Source: CAWHOW01 sp050013795
GTDB lineage: Bacteria; Bacteroidota; Bacteroidia; Bacteroidales; CG2-30-32-10
Direction of reading: 5' to 3'
Assembly (NCBI GenBank): GCA_050013795.1
Contig: JBEKEO010000091.1
Location: forward strand, 1 to 10,341
Length of the DNA stretch: 10,341 bases
Shown: one piece after another, positions 7,425-10,341 of the stretch
How the letters are laid out: every line of letters begins with the position of its first letter
How positions within the stretch are numbered: position 1 is the first letter of the stretch
Notes under the pieces: generated by a model
Told to the model about the DNA's origin: nothing
What the model saw: the letters and a program-made list of their open reading frames with translations, nothing else
Databases searched by the model: none
Made by a program: the position numbers and the translations under genes

Positions 7425-7528
7425 TGTCAGTTCGAGTAGAGATTGGCTTTTTTCTAAGACAATCTCGTATCGAGAACAGACAGACCCTTGCAGTCCCATC
7501 TCGATACACTTCGTTACTCGATGTGACA
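7425..7528. repeat. 104-base nested inverted-repeat element (MITE-like)
   Basis: The gap before the barrel gene holds three nested or adjacent inverted repeats. The outer arms are 7425-7438 and 7515-7528: TGTCA and TCGAGTA at each end, 12 of 14 bases paired. Inside are a hairpin GAGATTG / CAATCTC (7439-7445, 7460-7466) with an extra CTT / AAG pairing in its loop, and GTATCGAGA / TCTCGATAC (7467-7475, 7499-7507), nine perfect pairs. Folded, it makes an outer stem with two side hairpins. I recall similar elements with TGTCAGTTCGAGTA ends scattered in Bacteroidota genomes. No transposase is encoded and no target-site duplication is obvious. It ends 58 bases before the barrel gene's ATG. Frames open across it (for example 7399-7590) show no protein-like sequence. 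Confidence 0.8.
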
Positions 7529-7586
7529 TTAAGTGTTTGAAGTTCCAGATTCATTATTTAAAATATATTGGATTAATATATCTACC

Positions 7587-8285
7587 ATGAAAAGATATTC
7601 AATAGCCATTCTTCTGACTCTATTAAGTTTAACCGGCTTTTCTCAAACCGTGCTTATGCACCAGGATGTGAACGATACTGCGCTTGGCAGGCACGGACCT
7701 AACCTTCGTAACTTTTCGCATGTATATATTGGTCTGGGTTTTATTTTGGGTAAGCCCGACAGTGCCGGAAGCAGCATAAGGCAAGGGCGTTCTACCGATT
7801 TCGTTTTAGGTTACCGTTATAAATTCCGCATCTCAAATTTCTTTGCAATAGGATACGATATCGATTTCAATTCTTATTCATATTCTTTAAAGCAGTCTGC
7901 TGGTAAAACTTTGCCCAACGATACCCTTCATAACAAGGAACAAATGAATTTCGATGATTTGGGTTTATCGGGTTATATGCGTTTTAATTACGGCAAGAGG
8001 GGCAACCGCGTGGGTAACTTTGTCGACATTGGAGTCTTCGGCAACTGGGGGTTTTTAGCCACTCATTTTACTAAGGACAAAAAGCAAAACGGAAATATTG
8101 TGAAGACCACTGTTTCGCATTTGAGCTATATCAACAGCATAAACTATGGTGTTACGGCAAGGGTGGGCTTTGGCAGGTATGTGTTCTTTGCAAACTATCG
8201 CTTATCCGATCTCTTCAAAACCTCTTACCATTATTCCGAATTGCCACGGCTTACTGTTGGCGTACAACTTGGGCTGCATAAATAG
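7587..8285 (+). CDS. Outer-membrane beta-barrel protein
   Basis: A 232-residue protein with a signal peptide (MKRYSIAILLTLLSLTGFSQ), then alternating polar and hydrophobic strands typical of a small outer-membrane barrel: for example SHVYIGLGFILG, DFVLGYRYKFRISNFFAIGYD, GNFVDIGVFGNWGF, NYGVTARVGFGRYVFFANYRL. The final strand LTVGVQLGLHK matches the end of many Bacteroidota barrels of the PF13568-like kind. The role (pore, adhesin or structural) is not known. I take ATG at 7587 as the start because it begins the signal peptide; a GTG at 7533 in frame would add 18 residues ahead of it and lies just past the repeat element. No strong promoter box is seen; TATATTGG at 7564-7571 is one mismatch from TAnnTTTG. 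Confidence 0.88.
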   Translation: MKRYSIAILLTLLSLTGFSQTVLMHQDVNDTALGRHGPNLRNFSHVYIGLGFILGKPDSAGSSIRQGRSTDFVLGYRYKFRISNFFAIGYDIDFNSYSYSLKQSAGKTLPNDTLHNKEQMNFDDLGLSGYMRFNYGKRGNRVGNFVDIGVFGNWGFLATHFTKDKKQNGNIVKTTVSHLSYINSINYGVTARVGFGRYVFFANYRLSDLFKTSYHYSELPRLTVGVQLGLHK

Positions 8286-8318
8286 TTCCGGTGTTGTTTC
8301 TTTAATACATTTCACTTC

Positions 8319-8350
8319 GTTTGTTCAATTGTTCGAATGTTCGTTTGTTC
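8319..8350. repeat. Four 8-base tandem repeats
   Basis: Four units of consensus NNNTGTTC run without gaps at 8319-8326, 8327-8334, 8335-8342 and 8343-8350; the first and last are identical (GTTTGTTC). They lie in the 128-base gap between the barrel gene and the T9SS gene, 64 bases before the next ATG. Their role is unknown. No clear TAnnTTTG promoter box is visible in this gap. Confidence 0.65.
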
Positions 8351-8413
8351 AAAGTTAATTTATTTGCATTACTACTTTAAATTGTTTAATTTAGTGCTGT
8401 TAATTTTATTGCC

Positions 8414-9817
8414 ATGAAAAAAATTTCAATTCTGTTTATTCTAAATATCTTTTTAGTTCTCTCTGCATTTGCGACCCATATGAGAGGAGGATATATTACA
8501 TATACTTATGTCAGTGGGCTTACTTACAATGTTTCCATAACAACTTATACAAATACTGCAAGCCCAGCCGACAGACCTCAATACACAATTTCATGGGGAG
8601 ATGGAACAACCTCAGTGCTTAACAGATCCTATAAAGGCCCGGTTGGGCCAGCTTCTATGGAAATCAGCATTAATTTATACTATGGTACGCATACATTCCC
8701 AAGCCCAAATGTTTATATTATTTCATTAACTGACCCAAACCGGAATGCAGGTATAATTAATATCCCTAATTCTGTCAACGTTCCATTTTATATCGAAACG
8801 ATGATAAATGTTTTTAACCCTGATTCTAATTGTGTTGTTAATTCAGTAAATTTTTTCGCGCCTTTTCCAATGGTAAAATCTTTGAATGACAATCAGTTTA
8901 AATTCGACTTTACCGCTTATGATCCGGATCACGATAGCTTGTCTTATGAAATAGATTCATGCAGAACTACGGGTGGATTAAATATTTCAGGCTATACTAT
9001 TCCAACGGGTGTAAACTTAAATCCTTATAATGGAGAATTCACTTGGAATGACAATACTTCCAGTCAGGGAGAGTATTGCTTTGCAATAAAAATAAATAAA
9101 TGGAGACATGGACGGAACGTTGGTTACGTTTTGACTGATTTTCAGGTTACAGATGTTGCCACTTCTGCTGTTTCATATTCCTTTACCGGAACAAGCTCTT
9201 TCATAAGCAGCGATACGCTGGGCAGTAATTTTATTGTAATGAATCCAAACGATACGTTAAAGCTTAAAATAACTTTTACCGATGCAATTACATCCGATCA
9301 GACTGCTATTCATTCTTTCAGCGAAGCCTATATATTGAATCATCCTGCTACTTTTTCTTCTGACAGTGTAATGAATATTTCACATGGATATTTTACATGG
9401 ATTCCCAAAAGCGAATATGGAAGAAAGCGTCCGTATCTTTTGACTTTCAGAGGATATACAAGTACCAATGTTGCTGAAATTAGCAATGACCTTAGCTTAT
9501 TTATTTATGTAATTGGTAATAATGACACTATTTGTCCTCCGTTTCCGGTAGACTATTCAATAAAAGAAATAAATTCAGATAATAGCATTGATATTTACCC
9601 CAACCCCGCTTCTTCCGAAATAGAGGTTATCGGTAATCAGTTATCGGTAAACAGTATTGATATATACAATATGCTTGGAGAAAGGATTTACACTTCACCG
9701 TTTACTGATTACCGTTCACCGTTTACAATTGATGTTTCTTTTTTCCCCTCCGGCATGTATTTCATTGAAATTAAAACCCAAAATGGTGTTGAAGAAAAGA
9801 AGTTTGTGAAAGAGTAG
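8414..9817 (+). CDS. T9SS-exported 'ATHxxGG' surface protein with type A sorting domain
   Basis: A 467-residue secreted protein. The signal peptide (1-20, ILFILNIFLVLSAFA) is followed at once by THMRGGYITYTYVSGLTYNV, the conserved start of a Bacteroidota surface family often found among gliding-type and adhesin-like proteins. Ig-like beta domains follow, with WGDGT (61-65), YDPDHDSLSYEID (169-181), GVNLNPYNGEFTW (199-211) and GEYCFAIKINKWRHGRNVGYV (219-239). Residues about 390-467 are a T9SS type A sorting domain: IYPNPAS (394-400), SFFPSGMYFIEI (442-453) and the Lys-rich end KKFVKE. It should cross the outer membrane by T9SS and be released or anchored; the ligand is unknown. The sorting domain carries two inverted tracts of a 7-base DNA repeat, encoding residues about 404-416 and 427-439. 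Sequence-supported start: ATG directly before the signal peptide. Confidence 0.93.
   Translation: MKKISILFILNIFLVLSAFATHMRGGYITYTYVSGLTYNVSITTYTNTASPADRPQYTISWGDGTTSVLNRSYKGPVGPASMEISINLYYGTHTFPSPNVYIISLTDPNRNAGIINIPNSVNVPFYIETMINVFNPDSNCVVNSVNFFAPFPMVKSLNDNQFKFDFTAYDPDHDSLSYEIDSCRTTGGLNISGYTIPTGVNLNPYNGEFTWNDNTSSQGEYCFAIKINKWRHGRNVGYVLTDFQVTDVATSAVSYSFTGTSSFISSDTLGSNFIVMNPNDTLKLKITFTDAITSDQTAIHSFSEAYILNHPATFSSDSVMNISHGYFTWIPKSEYGRKRPYLLTFRGYTSTNVAEISNDLSLFIYVIGNNDTICPPFPVDYSIKEINSDNSIDIYPNPASSEIEVIGNQLSVNSIDIYNMLGERIYTSPFTDYRSPFTIDVSFFPSGMYFIEIKTQNGVEEKKFVKE
9624..9728. repeat. Inverted heptamer-repeat tracts inside the T9SS sorting-domain coding region
   Basis: Five 7-base units close to CRGTWAW run head to tail at 9624-9658, and five units of the complementary type (TTYACYG-like) at 9694-9728, around a 35-base unique core coding for IDIYNMLGERIYT. 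The register of each tract is exact. Because 7 is not a multiple of 3, the tract is read in all three phases and repeats at protein level only every 21 bases (7 residues), giving peptides such as GNQLSVNS. The two tracts can pair as a long imperfect hairpin. Confidence 0.8.
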
Positions 9818-9827
9818 TTCATAATTA

Positions 9828-9944
9828 GACTCATCCCTAAATCCCTTCTCTACCAGTAGAGAAGGGACTTAAAGGGCTTTAGTACTCCCCTCTCTATTTA
9901 TAGAGAGAGCTTGTCCCGATTTATCGGGAGGCAGGGGGTGAGTC
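9828..9944. repeat. 117-base multi-hairpin element with inverted ends
   Basis: The element starts 11 bases after the T9SS gene stop. Its ends GACTCATCCCT (9828-9838) and GGGGGTGAGTC (9934-9944) are inverted, 9 of 11 matching. Inside are three perfect hairpins: CCCTTCTCTA / TAGAGAAGGG (9843-9852, 9857-9866), CTCTCTAT / ATAGAGAG (9890-9897, 9900-9907) and CCCGAT / ATCGGG (9915-9920, 9923-9928). This makes a closed multi-branch fold. I recall elements with GACTCACCCC ends and internal CCCTCTC hairpins in Bacteroidota gaps; I cannot confirm the family. The hairpins could also end the upstream transcript, though no U tract follows. The 93 bases after it are AT-rich with no further clear signal. 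Confidence 0.8.
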
Positions 9945-10037
9945 AGCTTATAAAAGAAAAACTAAATAATTTTTTCCAAAACACAATATTTTGCACGATT
10001 TTTGGTTGTATAATCATAGAACTAAATCATAATCATT

Positions 10038-10341
10038 ATGTCAGCACATACGAAAAATATGCCACTGATAGTGGTATTAGGAATCAGGAGTAATATAAAA
10101 ACGCTGAAACTTATCAGCCTTTGCAATCTGCAGAAAACAGCAGGCGAAACTTTTGCCTCTGCTATGCCGGTAAGCGATGCGGATATGCACGCACAGGCAT
10201 CTGTAGTCGATACCACCAATATTAATTATGAAAGTGTTCCGCCTACTGCTATAGTTGAAGAAGTAATCTTCGAGCGTAACAAGGCCATTGCCATGTACAA
10301 TAAAAATGCCGCCTTCATACAGGGTGTTGCACGCGATGCCG
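10038..10341 (+). CDS. Hypothetical protein, 5' part (runs off window)
   Basis: The frame from ATG at 10038 stays open for 101 codons to the window edge; an in-frame stop at 10023 makes this ATG the first possible start, with a second ATG at codon 8. The sequence begins MSAHTKNMPLIVVLGIRSNI and continues with FASAMPVSDADMHAQA, SVPPTAIVEEVIFERNKAIA and MYNKNAAFIQGVARDA. There is no signal peptide and no continuous membrane helix; the second half looks helical and Ala-rich. The protein-like composition and the closure of the two other forward frames by stops support a real gene. I do not recognise a named family. It is preceded by the multi-hairpin element and an AT-rich leader, so it probably has its own promoter, though no clear box is visible. 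Confidence 0.72.
   Translation, partial: MSAHTKNMPLIVVLGIRSNIKTLKLISLCNLQKTAGETFASAMPVSDADMHAQASVVDTTNINYESVPPTAIVEEVIFERNKAIAMYNKNAAFIQGVARDA

Noticed and set aside
7533..7586. GTG at 7533 as start of the barrel protein
   Set aside because: It would put 18 residues before a textbook signal peptide that begins at ATG 7587.
7399..7590. 63-codon plus-strand open frame
   Set aside because: It is formed mostly by the inverted-repeat element, overlaps the barrel gene start and has no protein-like pattern.
9911..10093. 60-codon open frame after the T9SS gene
   Set aside because: It begins inside the multi-hairpin element with TTG and overlaps the better-supported frame from 10038.

Overview
The window is an AT-rich stretch of a bacterial chromosome, almost certainly from the phylum Bacteroidota. 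The grounds are a type IX secretion (T9SS) type A sorting domain on a secreted protein, the pyrG-yidC gene order I know from Bacteroidota such as Porphyromonas, promoter boxes of the TAnnTTTG type, and a small outer-membrane beta-barrel with a C-terminus typical of that phylum. The genus cannot be told from the sequence; it looks like an environmental member.

Layout. 1-1502: 3' part of pyrG (CTP synthase), cut by the window edge. 1503-1883: a 381-base gap with a head-to-head set of four small hairpin repeats and then the yidC promoter. 1884-3830: yidC (membrane insertase). 3875-4456: a PAP2-family membrane phosphatase that starts at TTG. Convergent with it, on the minus strand, are a small predicted lipoprotein with two membrane helices (4506-5138) and a flavin split-barrel protein of the pyridoxamine-phosphate-oxidase/NimA type (5220-5693). 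Divergent from that pair, on the plus strand, come an exported S8 subtilisin-like protease (5799-7376), an outer-membrane beta-barrel protein (7587-8285) and a T9SS-exported 'ATHxxGG' surface protein (8414-9817). A gene of unknown function starts at 10038 and runs off the right edge.

How it works together. pyrG and yidC are core housekeeping genes (nucleotide synthesis, membrane protein insertion). The PAP2 protein and the lipoprotein also belong to the envelope. From about 5.8 kb onward the products are exported: a protease, an outer-membrane barrel and a surface protein. I see no defence system, phage, transposase, CRISPR array, tRNA or rRNA.

The most notable content is not protein coding. 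Several gaps carry short, highly structured repeats of different design: hairpin units with a shared tail motif (1571-1736), a 104-base nested palindrome (7425-7528), an 8-base tandem repeat (8319-8350) and a 117-base multi-hairpin element (9828-9944). In addition, two inverted tracts of 7-base repeats lie inside the coding sequence of the T9SS sorting domain (9624-9728). These look like dispersed Bacteroidota repeats of non-autonomous type; whether they are mobile, regulatory or both cannot be decided from one window.
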